DNA of 45,708 bases from Nephromyces sp. MM_2019 (lineage: Eukaryota; Apicomplexa; Aconoidasida; Nephromycida), in the NCBI GenBank assembly GCA_015657535.1, contig JADHZB010000356.1, positions 1 through 45,708 on the forward strand, written 5' to 3'. The position numbers and the translations under genes are program-made. The notes under the pieces are model-generated. The model was not told where the DNA came from, made no database searches, and saw nothing but the letters and a program-made list of their open reading frames with translations. The stretch's first letter is position 1. Every line of letters begins with the position of its first letter. This document shows, one piece after another, positions 1-23,565 of this stretch.

Positions 1-8685
<8,685 letters not shown>

Positions 8686-8686
8686 T

Positions 8687-9038
8687 TTAAGAGGTATATA
8701 TTTCCAGCTCTGAATAAGGTCTCAGCATTTTGTCCATGAGATCAATTAAGTATGCTAAAAAGGATACATCTGAGAAGGGCACAATCAGGTTAGGTTTCAT
8801 TTGCTGATTCGGTTCTGATAGTTTCATATGTAAAGTGTTAGCGTAATCTAATGCGATCATAAATCGCTAAAAATAAAAGCCTATGATGATTCTTTTACCC
8901 AATTTCAGTTCGATATTTTATTTTTTGAGAATTTTAGGGGGTGTATATGATATGTATCTCTTGTAAACAATTATATAAAATGTATTGATTCATGTAATTT
9001 TCATGGGCCTGGGTAAGTGAAAGTGTTGCTTCTTGCAT
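8687..9038 (-). CDS. Small unidentified protein, C-terminal exon plus candidate upstream exon
   Basis: Exon 8866-8687 reads 59 codons to a TAA stop with a balanced, protein-like composition: LDYANTLHMKL near its start and SFLAYLIDLMDKMLRPYSEL near its end. It is preceded by a good acceptor (tttttag). A second open stretch, 9038-8969, begins with ATG (MQEATLSLTQAHENYMNQYI) after an in-frame stop and ends at a possible GT donor. The intron phases of the two do not match as drawn, so the junction is unresolved or an exon is missing. The stop codon lies one base upstream of the RAP gene's ATG. I do not recognise the product; the sequence looks mainly helical. Confidence 0.45.
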
Positions 9039-9503
9039 ATAAATGATAGGTTATGGATATTTGTCTTAGTGTTATAAAAACTTCTCACTTTAGAGAATCT
9101 TTGCAATTAAATTGAACATATAACTCAAAGTTTAACAAGCCATTTATAAGCTTGAATACTAGAATTTAAAAATTCAATAACACAAACCAGTCTTTAGCTA
9201 TCATTAAAAAAATCAAAATCTAATCAGAGGTATTTACTAGCTCAAATATAGAGTACAAGAAATATATAAATTCATAATTAACGATGCTAATACTTTATAA
9301 GCATCTACTTGAAGGCCTTGGATGAAAAGAGATTATCTAGTCCCATCTTACAAAAGTTTTATTCCACATTGTTGTATAAGTGAGAGGAGAGCTAACAAAA
9401 TACTCAATTAATTAATTCATTTTCAATAATTTGAAAACGAATTCCAATAGCTCTCTCCTAAAAAGAGAAAACCAGAAAAGTAATATTGTTATCTGGAAGC
9501 ACA

Positions 9504-9917
9504 ATGTATGGTAAACGATTAGGTTGCTTCAGTAAAAAATCATTTCCTAAAACTTTATTGATTCACCATCTCAGTTTACAATTATATTTATGCATTTTTG
9601 GAACCTTGCTTTTCAGAGAAATCAACTCAGCTCACTTAAACTTCTTCATATCTGAAGCATACAGGAGAAATGATATCTTAGAAAAAATTCCAAAACACTT
9701 GATAATTCCTAAAATTTCAAGTAAGATGAGACATTTTCCCATTTTAAAAAGGTATTATGCAACTAATAAAGAAAGTTTAAGGAATAGAATTATCCCTGGA
9801 GTCTCAGCTTTAATCAGTCGAAATCTTACCCCTTTGCAATATACAAGGGAAGAGTACCTAATAGTTCAAAGAGGAGAGGAGCCTTCTTATGGCAAAGTAA
9901 AAATTACATGGCAATAA
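9504..9917 (+). CDS. Unidentified 137-residue protein with targeting-like leader
   Basis: A single open frame begins at the first ATG (MYGKRLGCF) and ends TAA. Residues about 18-40 form a hydrophobic stretch (LSLQLYLCIFGTLLF). This is followed by a Lys/Asn/Ile-rich segment and a short C-terminal part ending YGKVKITWQ. A signal-like segment followed by a basic region resembles the bipartite leaders of plastid (apicoplast) proteins, which is inference. A small mitochondrial or plastid ribosomal protein is possible, but I cannot assign a family. It lies between a minus-strand gene and the Nudix gene. Confidence 0.5.
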   Translation: MYGKRLGCFSKKSFPKTLLIHHLSLQLYLCIFGTLLFREINSAHLNFFISEAYRRNDILEKIPKHLIIPKISSKMRHFPILKRYYATNKESLRNRIIPGVSALISRNLTPLQYTREEYLIVQRGEEPSYGKVKITWQ

Positions 9918-10024
9918 TAATCAATATTGATAGTATTTAAAATACAATAAACAAATATTAGAATTGATACATGTTAGACTAAATTTATATAATTTTAGTC
10001 ACATTTAATATATATAAGGTATAA

Positions 10025-10844
10025 ATGTTGTTACATTATCTTCAAACTTTTTCCAATTTAAAAAAGAAAATTGCGACGCTGTGTAAGGTTCTAATGCTTT
10101 TGTTAATGAGTTTGATTTCTCAGAGGTGCTGTGTTTGATTTTTCTGACATTCCAGTTTATAAATGAAGCTGATACTTAACCATTCTTGTGCTAACCATCT
10201 GAATAATTTGATAATTTTAAAAAGATTACCAACAATTTTGACACATAATAAGCTCCATTATATAATAAACTCTTAAATATACTATACATTTAGTGGAGTT
10301 TCCCTGGTGGAAAAGTTGAATTCGGTGAGAGTCTTTTACAAGCCATAAAAAGAGAGATTCAAGAAGAATTACACCTCAGAACAACAGGTTACAAAGTTTA
10401 AACAAAATATATTCAATACAAATTTACAATTAATAGATCAAGATATATGTATTCAACCCAGATGTAACATTTACAAAATACCCTTTTATGAATACCGATG
10501 CTATTTGGTTCGATAATCAATCAAAAACTCAAATTCAATACATAATATTTCAAGTAACCAACTGTTTTAGTTAACTACACTTTTAATAAGTATAATAAAG
10601 CTTACTATTATAAATATCATTCCTTTTGTTACTAAAATAGTTTTATGCTAGGATTTCGGAGGCCCAACAAAAACCACCAATTTTACAGGCAGATGATGAC
10701 ATATTAGATTTCAAATGGCAAACAAAGGACCAAATTTCACAATTAATGAGTTCAAACTTGACTGTGGGTGAACTTATTAAAGTTATTGAAACCTCTGAGA
10801 AACTAAGACCATACCTCATAGAAGTTATGGAAAACACAAACTAG
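10025..10844 (+). CDS. Nudix hydrolase
   Basis: Exons 10294-10395, 10437-10553 and 10641-10844 join in phase 0 and end in TAG. The first contains a full Nudix box: GGKVEFGES, then REIQEEL, matching G-x5-E-x7-R-E-U-x-E-E. It is preceded by the usual W-S-F-P. The next exon gives a beta-rich stretch (VFNPDVTF ... IQYIIFQ). The last gives a charged C-terminus with TVGELIKVIE. The N-terminal exon is uncertain; 10025-10132 (MLLHYLQTF ... LISQRCC) fits in phase and supplies the LLxxQR-like strand seen before Nudix boxes. The family cleaves nucleoside diphosphates linked to another moiety using Mg2+; the substrate cannot be read from sequence. A MutT-like house-cleaning enzyme or an ADP-ribose/NADH hydrolase are both possible. 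Confidence 0.8.
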
Positions 10845-11340
10845 CAAGTTTCAATTTAATCCCCAATAAAACTTAATTTGCATTACTCACCAGTTATTAT
10901 AATTAATGTATAATCAAATATTTTTGAAATTGTATTTAGATGGTGACTGAGCTATTATACAATTACTTAATAATGACATTTAACATCTTAACTTAATAAA
11001 TTTATCGTTTAAGATTTTAGAGATCCTGAAAATTAAGAAGATTCTTCACTGATTAACCTAATATTTCTTTTTACTATTGGAATAACAAAGCTCATAAGCC
11101 AATCACTGATTTTTCCTACCTAATATTAGAATGAATTTTCACCAGAATCAATTGATAAGATAACTTCAGATAATTTTCAATGAATTGAAAAATTAGTTGT
11201 GAGGTTAGTACTGATCCCACAAATCACGAACATCTTAGCACCCTCCTAAAGACATTTAGACAGTACACTCTTTTAGCTCTCGAGCTACAATTAACTCAAT
11301 AATCTTTAAATACTACAAATTCCAGCCATAGCTACATAGA
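10845..11340. other. Intergenic, no gene seen
   Basis: AT-rich spacer between the Nudix stop and the ankyrin-gene start. I see no convincing open frame, RNA gene or repeat array. Confidence 0.6.
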
Positions 11341-14300
11341 ATGGCAGATTCCATCAGAGATGGCAGCATTAATTTACCCTCAGTAAAGTTTCCTTCCATT
11401 GAGATTGCAAATCTTGGAAGTCTAACTGGAAAGAACCCTACAAAAGAACAAGTAGTACTATTAAAGTCTTGTAGGGAAAATGACAGTGCTACAACACTCA
11501 AGCTTCTGCAAAATGAAACAATAGATGTCAACATTGAAGTTAGTGTAGCAAGTGCAATATAAGAGTATAATGCAACAAATTATCGAAATTTTCCATAAGC
11601 ATAGAAATTGGATGGCTACTTTTAGTAACCATATGTCGATTTGAAAAACTTAGTTTTGCCCAATAGAAATTTTGAGTATTCTACCAGAAAAGTTTATTAC
11701 TTTCTCTCTTGGTTTTTATAGAAACAGCTTTAAAAAGAATATCTGATAATAACCGAACTAATTAATTTGAAATACTTTCAAATGTTGCTAATCTGTTTTG
11801 TACCAAGCTTAATAAAAATATTAGTAGAATTTTCCCAATACCTTTTCTATTTAAAAATTTCTGCCCTAATTTAATAAGCACATAATAGAGTTAAAACCTT
11901 TATATAACCCGTGTGTTGAATTAGGATGAATATTATTGGTCCCCAATTAAGTGGGCAGCTTTTCATGGGAATTTTGAGGTATGCAATAGACTTTTAGAGT
12001 TTGGAATAGGGCCTCAACAAGTCGTGTATGCCTCAAGTTCTATGAGCTTAGCAAGCGTAAATTTGATATAACAAGTCCCATATTTGATTTGTTGTAACTT
12101 TTTTACTAAATTTAAACTAATAGGAATCTTCAGACAGGAAGTTTGGAATAGCAGGAAGAATAAAGCAAATAGTTAATGAAAATAACCCGGAAAATAGCTC
12201 ACAAAAGAGAAGGTCTGCCAAATTTTCTCATGGGACAGCATTAACTGTGGAAGTGCTGAGAAATTTACAAGGTGTGGCCATTTCTTCAAATACGGCAAAT
12301 AACAAAAAATTGGAGAACAAATCTTCTTCACCCCTGTAATGCTATTTCTTTAAAATTAATGCAATTTAGAGATCAGTACTTAAATTAAATTTGAAGACTA
12401 TAAAATCTAATACATTTTTATTAAAATCAAAATTAGATGTTGGGCATGCTCAAATGGTCATTTGAAGGTAGTCTGGTTACTCTTGAAGCACGGCTATTCC
12501 GTGCAGGATTTAGACCCTCTTGGAAATACAATATTACATCAAGGTGATAACAAGTTTTTAGAGCTACCATACTCACTCATAATTTCATTAAGGCTAGCTA
12601 GAAAAACCAGAGTTGTATATTTACAATTGCTTGAAAACTTGCAAGACTCAGTGATATTATCTCGAATACTATTTATCAGCCGTAATCGGAGATAAAGTAG
12701 AAATCGTTAAGACGATTCTTTCACAAGGTTGTTTCCTTTTTACTAGAAACTGCAGGAATCACTCATATCTTGATTTAGCAAAGGTAAAGAACTGCTACAT
12801 CCAATGACTATTTATAACACAAATGTTGCTGAATAAGTTATAGGTTATAATTAAAATTCTAAATTCAAATATTTTACTTTATTGAATACAGAGTGTAGAG
12901 GTTAAAGAAATACTGAATCAGGCGATAATAGCAGACAAATGCTACACTACTGGGCAGGAATTTAATTCATACATACATAAGTATAGATGTGATTATACTG
13001 GACACTATGCCTGTATTGTTAGTTTCAATTTACGCATTGAAAATCTCGAACAAATTCAATATGTAAAACTCAGTGAAAACTAAATACTCTAACAAGTTTT
13101 ATTTTGAATTTGTAAAATATAGATTTAAATAGACTTTTAATTCTAGAAAAGTGTTTTGGATAGGAAGGTGTATGGAGAGGATTTGTGAGCATGGATTTGG
13201 CAGATGATAAAAAAATCAAGCCAGTAACATGGTTAGATAACATTTATTAACAAAATCACCTTTGCACTGAGCAAAAATTTTGCTAAATTGAGATAATTAC
13301 AATCTTGAAACAAGTAATTCAATTATCACTATAGGCTTTTGGAGATAAAAGCAAAAATTGATAACTTAGAGAAAAGTTTAAAAAGCTGTATGAGAAGTCG
13401 AGAAGTATTGAAATTGAAGAAGGTTAGACACTCTATTCACATTAAGAGGTTGAAATCCTTTATAATTCTTCAATTGATAAAAAATGAGCTATTAATAAAT
13501 CTCTAACAACAATATGTAAATTTGAATTCTTACGTTTCCATACATTATTTTTTATCATGCTCAATGTGATATTTCATCACTTTCAATGACCATGCTACCA
13601 AAATCTTTATTTAGCTGATAGAAGAAAACAATAACGAGCCAATCGATGCAAAATTACTTCAAGACTCGAGAGAAATACTGAAAAATTTTGAGTCTAGGCG
13701 TTCCATTATGAGAATCTATCTTTTTTATGTAAATACCTGCAACCAATGACTCGAATAAGAATTCACAGTATAATATAGTTTTCATTGATTTATCAAAATA
13801 GCACAAGTACAATAATATACAATTTTATGGTTCTGTTGTAACGTTTTCTTATCAAAATATTCTGCCAGTCCTGCTTAGGCTTGGATTTGAACTCAGAAGC
13901 ACTCAAAGACTTAGAACAAAATTTATTAAAGCTAAAGGATGACTGTGGAGAAGATTTTAATATGACTGAATTTGAAACTGTTTATGAACAAATTCAACTA
14001 GAGCTATCATTAAGGAAATTCTTCGAGAGGTCTAATTCCCCCTCCTTTAGCTTTGATTCAGAAAACGAAGCGTAAGTTTTTCAAGCTCACATTTCAGAAT
14101 GTTTATCTCAAATTGCTTAATTCATTCTTACCGTTCTTGTTTAATAAGATGTAACAAGATATGCATTTAGAAAAAATAATAGTGTTAGCACGTTGAATAT
14201 TCAAGTTTTTTATAGCCTTCCAAGCACTGTTTATATGGTCTTTGAGTTTACCTACAATGTGAGCAAGAAAATTTTGTTAATCACCGAGTATAATTTCCTT

Positions 14301-15205
14301 TTAGTTATGGTTATGACAACTTTTGTTTAAGTATATCCATTACAGTGAGATACTTGAAACTTCCTGAAAATTTCCCATCAAATTAATATGTCCAGAGAAA
14401 AAACTCAACTTTTAACCTTGACAGATTACTCACCGAAATTGTATCAAAGTTAAAGCTCCTAAAGATTAGCAAGAAACTAAGAGAAATGTATAGAAATTTG
14501 TCTCGGAAATTTAAAATTATAAGGTATGAGAATGCTTGAGAACAATTAACAAATATTTTAGTAGCGGAAATTGATCTCATAATCTATCCTATTCACTTAT
14601 AAATTTCTTAAGGAAACTCGAGTCTTTATTAAAAGAGACTAAAGAATACCAGAATTATAATGAGGACATCACTTCACTTTTAAACGAACTCTCACCAAAT
14701 TTGAATAAATTACAAGCATGGATAAAACAATTTGAGGTAATGTTTTTACTACAATATTAATGATAGCAAAGAAATATGATCACTTAACTAACTCTTCAAA
14801 AAGGATAATTTGAGAGAAGCTGACTGTATAAAGTTATTTGTACATTTACTTAAACCTTTCCAGTAAGTAACTGAAGTAATTAATGAAATGGCTTAAATTT
14901 GTATGAGGATGATGTATAGTGCTGCTAAGCAATTGAAGATAGCTTTTAAATATAAAGCTGCCAAAAATATTTAAGTGTTACTTTTATAGCTCAAGGCTTA
15001 TAAAATTGAAAGAATTGGCATATAAGCTAGATAATATTAAAAAATTGAAGGTAAGTATATCTAAAATACGGCTTCATTTTATATAAAAATGAAAATTATA
15101 GAAATAGATTTATTTATTTCATTTTTGTAATTTGATTAGAGTAAAAAAGTTGTTAAAAAAAAAAAATCCAAAAATCCAAAAGCAAAGGTGTTCAGAGCTA
15201 AATAA
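11341..15205 (+). CDS. Ankyrin-repeat / coiled-coil protein
   Basis: Fifteen exons join in phase: 11341-11538, 11925-12056, 12124-12335, 12437-12543, 12680-12783, 12892-13017, 13164-13231, 13335-13422, 13615-13728, 13869-14071, 14398-14523, 14613-14736, 14804-14862, 14990-15050, 15140-15205. They give about 595 residues. Ankyrin units are clear: SPIKWAAFHGNFEVCNRLLE near residue 75, ACSNGHLKVVWLLLKHG near 185, then AVIGDKVEIVKTILSQG near 220. A Cys/His-containing stretch follows (YRCDYTGHYACIEGVW). From about residue 310 the protein is long, charged and coiled-coil-like (KIDNLEKSLKSC, ALKDLEQNLLKLKDD). It ends in a lysine-rich tail (KKVVKKKKSKNPKAK). Likely a scaffold or adaptor (inference); the tail could bind nucleic acid, microtubules or membrane. 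Exon 11 uses an AGAG acceptor, where only the downstream AG keeps phase. Confidence 0.82.
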
Positions 15206-15448
15206 AATCTTAACTTCATTCTCTAAAAGAAATAATATCAACTCAAGGCAGGAAAGAATACTTGACTAAAAAATAAGCTATGTGATGTTTATTGCTTTTG
15301 TTTTCGTATAAATAAAGCGTTGAAAAATAGCAACTAAATAAATTTCTACGTTTAAAAAACTTCTACTTAAGTTTGGGATATTCGTCTATATATTATGAGA
15401 TGTCATATTTCAGGGGCTTGAAAGGTTCTAAGACCAAATTGATTAAAC

Positions 15449-16467
15449 TTAGGCTTTAGTTATAGCAGAATGATTGTAAACAAATATTAAAAGAGCAATT
15501 AAACCATTGTCAATTTTTCCACCTAAAGCTTCAGCAATAGTTAGGATTGTTGATAAAAGTAAGCGCTCAAAAAACTGAAGATAGTCAATGGAAATGAAAC
15601 AAACGATCCAGCATACGGAGCTCCCCAATACCTTAAAAGTTGAATAAAAAAAATGAAAAAGAAAATTAGAAAAATGTTTCAAATAATTGTATTGTAATGC
15701 TCTGGAGAGCTTATTAATAAAAAATACTTTGTAATGAAAGGCTGCTTCAGCAATGAGTATTTGGATAAAATAGCATTCAAAATTCGTATCAAAAACAAAA
15801 AGTGTTAATTAAAATTTGTACACTAGTTTCAGTTTACTATAAAGTAAGTTTTCATGACTTCGTGCCAATATAAAGGATGAATAGCTGTTTTCTTACTGTT
15901 TTATTTAAGTACCACACTGGTGTGGGAATCAAATTTCCAATCAATGCTGCCATAGGGTCAGCAAAAAATACGGGTTTTAAAAAAGAGAAGGCAAATCCTC
16001 TTGAGGCCCAGAATGCGACAAATGCATTGTAAATTATAATACCAGGGTCCGCATATGTTCCGAATCTAAATAAATAAGGGGAATTGATTTTTCTCATTTA
16101 ATCAAAAGTATTATGAAGGTTTGATTTCTGATTACCCGAAAGGTTTATAGAAGCATCGGAATATGGCATAACATGAGACTAGTAGGATATATAATTTAGC
16201 TATTATTGTAAGTTGCACATGTAGCAAAAATATTCCAAGGGTCATGTGAGCTGCCTTCCTATGGTAAAAAAAGTAAGCTATATAAACTTTTACGGACTTT
16301 CAAAATTCGAGTTCGTATCATATATGAACTCTTAAAATAAAATGTTTACGGTTATTATTCAATATTTACCTTGCAATGAAGTGGTTTGGGGTCAAGCCAG
16401 CAATATAGTCCAGAAAAATTATAACGACCGGCACAAAGAAATAAAAAGTGATATTTTGGCTTTCCAT
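15449..16467 (-). CDS. CTP-dependent lipid kinase, Dgk1/Sec59/VTE5 type
   Basis: Four exons (16467-16370, 16258-16136, 16065-15897, 15631-15449) join in phase to about 190 residues, almost all hydrophobic with five or six membrane helices. Diagnostic motifs of the dolichol kinase / CTP-diacylglycerol kinase / phytol kinase group are present in order: FADPMAALIGNL (family GDxxAxxxG), then KTVLGSSVCWIVCF (family KT-x-x-GS), then EALGGKIDNGLIAL (family E-x-x-DNxxIPL). Members phosphorylate a lipid alcohol with CTP at the ER or plastid membrane. The substrate here is not decided: dolichol kinase would serve N-glycosylation and GPI anchors, Dgk1 would make phosphatidate. The protein is short, near the catalytic core alone. 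Confidence 0.75.
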
Positions 16468-19339
16468 TTTAGTGATGTAAGCTATACAAATGCAAAGCGA
16501 ACTCAGAAGTACATTTAAACTCAAGCACTCATTGCCTTATCATTTATCTTAGCGCAAGTTTTTATAAAAGTTTGATTACGGCAATAATTAATTTCTTGCT
16601 CTGTGTGATTTATTTAATTTTAAGAGTCAGTATTGGTTATGACCTCATAGCCACAATACTTGTTTAAAAAATTTCAAAGGTTTGATGATATAATAAGCAA
16701 TTGGGTTTTAAGGGTAGCTATGAGTGATAAAATGCTGTTAAAGGTGCTTTGTAAACTTTATTCTTCCAATTTTGTAGCTAAGTATTTGATAAGTTGTACT
16801 CGAGGGACAGATATCAATCATTTCAAACATGGCCAAGACCAATTGCATTGAACATTTATTAGTGTTGTAGCCTCAAGGGTTATTGGCTAATAGTGTTTGT
16901 TTACTGATTCACTACTAATATAATTAACTTTAAGCATTGCAGTGGCTTTAGCTCTACCTATCACCTAGATATCTATAGCATTGGTAGCTTTAGGCACAGT
17001 TTTGTACTAATAGAAATCACAAGCTTGGCAAGGGGTGAGTTTTGTTTTTTCAGATATCTATTATAAATTAAATTTTATCATCTACCAAGCAAGCTATGAT
17101 AAAAATTTTTATTTATAGAAAGTAATTTTAGAAATAGTTTTGCTAAGTGAAGTAGCAAAACTATCTAAGTCATTAGCTTAGCTTGGACTATTACATTTGT
17201 ATGCATTTGCACTCGAAGTAAACTTTATTGCGATGATTTGTTTTGATAAAAATAATTTAATGTTGTATTTAAATATGAATTAATCGAATATTCGAATTTA
17301 CGAAGCAGGGGTTTTGATTCTGAATTTTTCGTTTCTTCACATTTTCAGATACTTTGAAGGAAAGTTCAACAAGAAGCATATCCCTTTAATTAAAGCCTCT
17401 TTTATTTTATCTAAAATTGGTGTTTTCCTAAGACATATGATTAAAACTCTCAGTGGCTTTATTGTTTAGGTTTTATGAAAATACCTCAAATCTCGTCTAA
17501 TCTTTACGGAATACTCATATTTCTAATTATAATCCAATACAAATTATAAATTCTTTTCATTTTTTTAAAGCTTCTTTACAAGTCAAAATTACAAAATGGG
17601 ATAGATGATACAATAAAAATAAAATTTTAATAAAATATTTAGAACCAAAAAACTCGAGAAAATTTCGTACTGGGTTTTATTTTATAAAGTTTTTTTTGAT
17701 AGCATTGAGAATGCCTTTTATATTAACCACTGCTTTTTTAAGTCCTTTAGGACTAAATTGTTTTGAAGAGCCAGTAAAAAGATTTATAAATTAGTGTGAC
17801 ATTCAGTGTTTTATCTCGTATATGTCAGATAAAATACAGAGTACTTATTGTCAAGCTCTGCTTTCTTATAAATGTTTGATTACTTTGTTTAGATTTTTTA
17901 TATAGTTTCTTATTTCTTTATTTTTTTTGACTTTTTTTAATATCACTTCACTCAATAAGATTAAGGCTTACCAATTAATAGACAAGTAATTTTAATTATG
18001 TGAGATAGGAATGAATGTCAAAACTATAAAATATATATGTCATAGGTTGTTCTTGGTTTTACTGACCAGATATGAAGAATACATATCTACTCTTTTAAAT
18101 TTCCAATGTGTAGATAAAAACATTCTTGATTTAGTTATTATAAGTATCATATAATAGTTAGATAAGAGGAGGCAGAGAAAAAAAAATAAGGGGCACGATG
18201 ATACGTACACATACACAAAATTATATATCTCTCAAAATTATACATGATTTATAGTTCAAAATTATATAAATTTATTTCATTGTTCGAGTTTATGTAGTTT
18301 ATTTTATAGTTAAAAATAAAAGGGACTAAAGATATAAATGTTCTGGTTTAGTATATTCATTACAAATGAACAAATTTCAAGTTAAACGTAGTGGAAAACA
18401 TTAATCAAAATATATCCTCCTGCTGTTCCTATTTTATTAAATAAATTACATACACACCTAAAACATTGAAATCTTAAAATAAGGATTGAGTACAAAAGCA
18501 CTTGTAATTAGTTCCACCCTCTTCTTTTAGATAATAATCCCTTTATTGTTATTAAATACAATTGTAATTTACATATAATCTGAGGAGTGGATAAATTATT
18601 TTTTGAAAAGTCTTGATTACAACGCACATTTTATAAAGTTGGGGATTGTTAGAAATTTTCCTTATCTATCTAGCTTTCCCCTTTACACCTTGACTATACC
18701 TCTGAAACATTGTAATTCAGTGGCTACCTTGCGATTACCAGAAACCAGGTACCATTACCTACATTTCCACATATTCTAAATATATATTTTCTCCCCATTT
18801 GACTTACCCCTTGACCCTTAACCTCTTGGGTACTAATTTTTTTTTTTCACTACACTCCTTAAACATGATAACTATTTAAGATAGGGGCTCATAACACCCA
18901 CACAACTTTTCTGAAATAAATTTTAAGCTACTTAGTTGATATTTTTCTTTAAGCTAACATAATCATTAGTTCATGAAGCAAAACGCAATAAAAAAGTTGG
19001 TTCACACAAAAGGTTCAAAATAAGATTTTACTAATTGTTTCGTTTAGCTCACCTACACTCTTGTTACTCACCTTTGGGTTCAGTCAATGAACCTAGATTG
19101 AAATAGTGCATTATTTAAAGCTTCTACATTAAAATTTAATTAACCCTTCAAGAACAAACAACTGCCGGTATTTACATCTCTTAGAATCTATATGCTCATC
19201 TAATAATCGGCTTCGACTTGATAACTCATTTATCACACTTGATTAAAACCAATTGCATAATAAGATTTCTCCTTCGGGAGAACTCAATCACAACCTTATT
19301 GTCGGAAATTGAAGATTCATCCCAAAGTGGCGTAGTATT
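16468..19339. other. Gene-poor intergenic region
   Basis: Nearly 2.9 kb of AT-rich DNA between the divergently arranged lipid kinase and AMPK genes. It presumably holds both promoters and the AMPK 5' untranslated region. Two isolated open stretches occur (16651-16851 and about 17350-17469). No tRNA fold, tandem array or CA repeat stands out. About 18690-18900 is relatively C-rich on the plus strand. Confidence 0.55.
16651..16851 (+). pseudogene. Isolated coding-like open stretch, possible gene remnant
   Basis: Sixty-six codons open after an acceptor-like tcatag, containing FDDIISNWVLRVAMSDKM and SSNFVAKYLISCTRG, ending TGA. A second stretch near 17350-17469 follows a good acceptor (ttttcag) and reads YFEGKFNKKHIPLIKASFIL, then a stop. 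No donors, start or phase link ties the two together. They may be remnants of a decayed gene, exons of a gene I failed to join, or chance. Confidence 0.22.
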
Positions 19340-22627
<3,288 letters not shown>

Positions 22628-22922
22628 GATTTATTTGACTTTTATAGTAAATCTCATAGACTTTATACTTGACATAAATCTAAAAACACACTCATCTACC
22701 CTTCTCAAATTTTTTTTATGTGAATTTTTGTTAGTAAAATTTTGCAAATAGTTTATCTATATAATATTCACATCTAGTATTTGTCCTATCAAAGAAATCA
22801 TGTTTAGAATTTCTAAAGCAAGGAATATATCCCCTTCCTGTTAAGCTATAAACAGGCTATAACATCATAAATCTCAACCCTAATTGTAATTTAAAATCTT
22901 TTTGTACGATTAAACTCTTTAG

Positions 22923-22979
22923 CTGATAATTGATTCGATTACTCCACCTTCAGTGAAGTCAGAAATAGCAGCTAAATAA
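22923..22979 (+). other. Unassigned coding-like short exon
   Basis: After a clean acceptor (ctctttag) the plus strand reads 18 codons of ordinary composition (SITPPSVKSEIAAK) to TAA. No upstream exon with matching phase was found between here and the AMPK stop. It might be an alternative AMPK 3' exon or chance. The rest of 22628-23163 shows nothing. Confidence 0.2.
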
Positions 22980-23163
22980 ATTTTGGTAATTGACATCCAT
23001 ATACTTAAAAATTATTACAGATAGAAATTTATTCCATCAGAACTTTGGCATTACTTTTTACTTAATAGAATAAAATAAAAAAAATTATAATTATTTTTGT
23101 ATATAAAAAAAACAACAACAAATTATAAAGTTTTATCAAAACTGTCTAATTTCACAAATCATG

Positions 23164-23386
23164 TTACTCTTGAGACATAAAGACAGACATTTGAACATAA
23201 ATTTGATCAATTCCTTCAGTTTTTGATATATAAGGTTGATGCAGATTTAATATTAAAAACTCTATTAATCAAATTTATAATACATGTCGCTGATAAACTT
23301 TCTTCCATATCTCTAATTGACAAGTGATAACTTTGAGTCTTATAAAACACTAAGCTTAATAATTTATGACTAATGTTGCAAACAAT
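23164..23386 (-). CDS. C-terminal exon of small protein with apparent frameshift; possible Alba-like fold
   Basis: After an acceptor (attattgtag) the minus strand is open for about 58 codons (VCNISHKLLSLVF ... SIRDMEESLSATCIINLINR ... SASTLYIK) and then hits TGA. A second frame, offset by one base, continues from the same point: KTEGIDQIYVQMSVFMSQE and a TAA. The switch falls on a run of five A (plus-strand T, 23220-23224). The two segments read as one protein only if they are one base out of register. The pattern, a helix then strands with FNIKSASTLYIK and QIYVQMSV, is loosely like the second half of plant/protist Alba DNA/RNA-binding proteins, at low certainty. Upstream exons were not found. 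Confidence 0.4.
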
Positions 23387-23565
23387 CTACAATAATACCC
23401 ATACCAAAATTGTTTGAAATTTGTAAGCATCACTTTATATCTAAAATTGTTTTTGCATGAGAAACAAATGCATCAAGGTTACATTACATTTATTCACAGC
23501 TAAATTTTGACATAACAAGCATATTTGTAAATTATCAAAACTTTGAAATATAAGTCTTTAAAAGC

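Noticed and set aside
13141..13190. Early C-terminal exon ending the ankyrin protein (reading KSVLDRKVYGEDL then stop)
   Set aside because: The downstream acceptor at 13163 gives a phase-0 exon that continues the frame into the coiled-coil part through nine further exons, making a better single gene.
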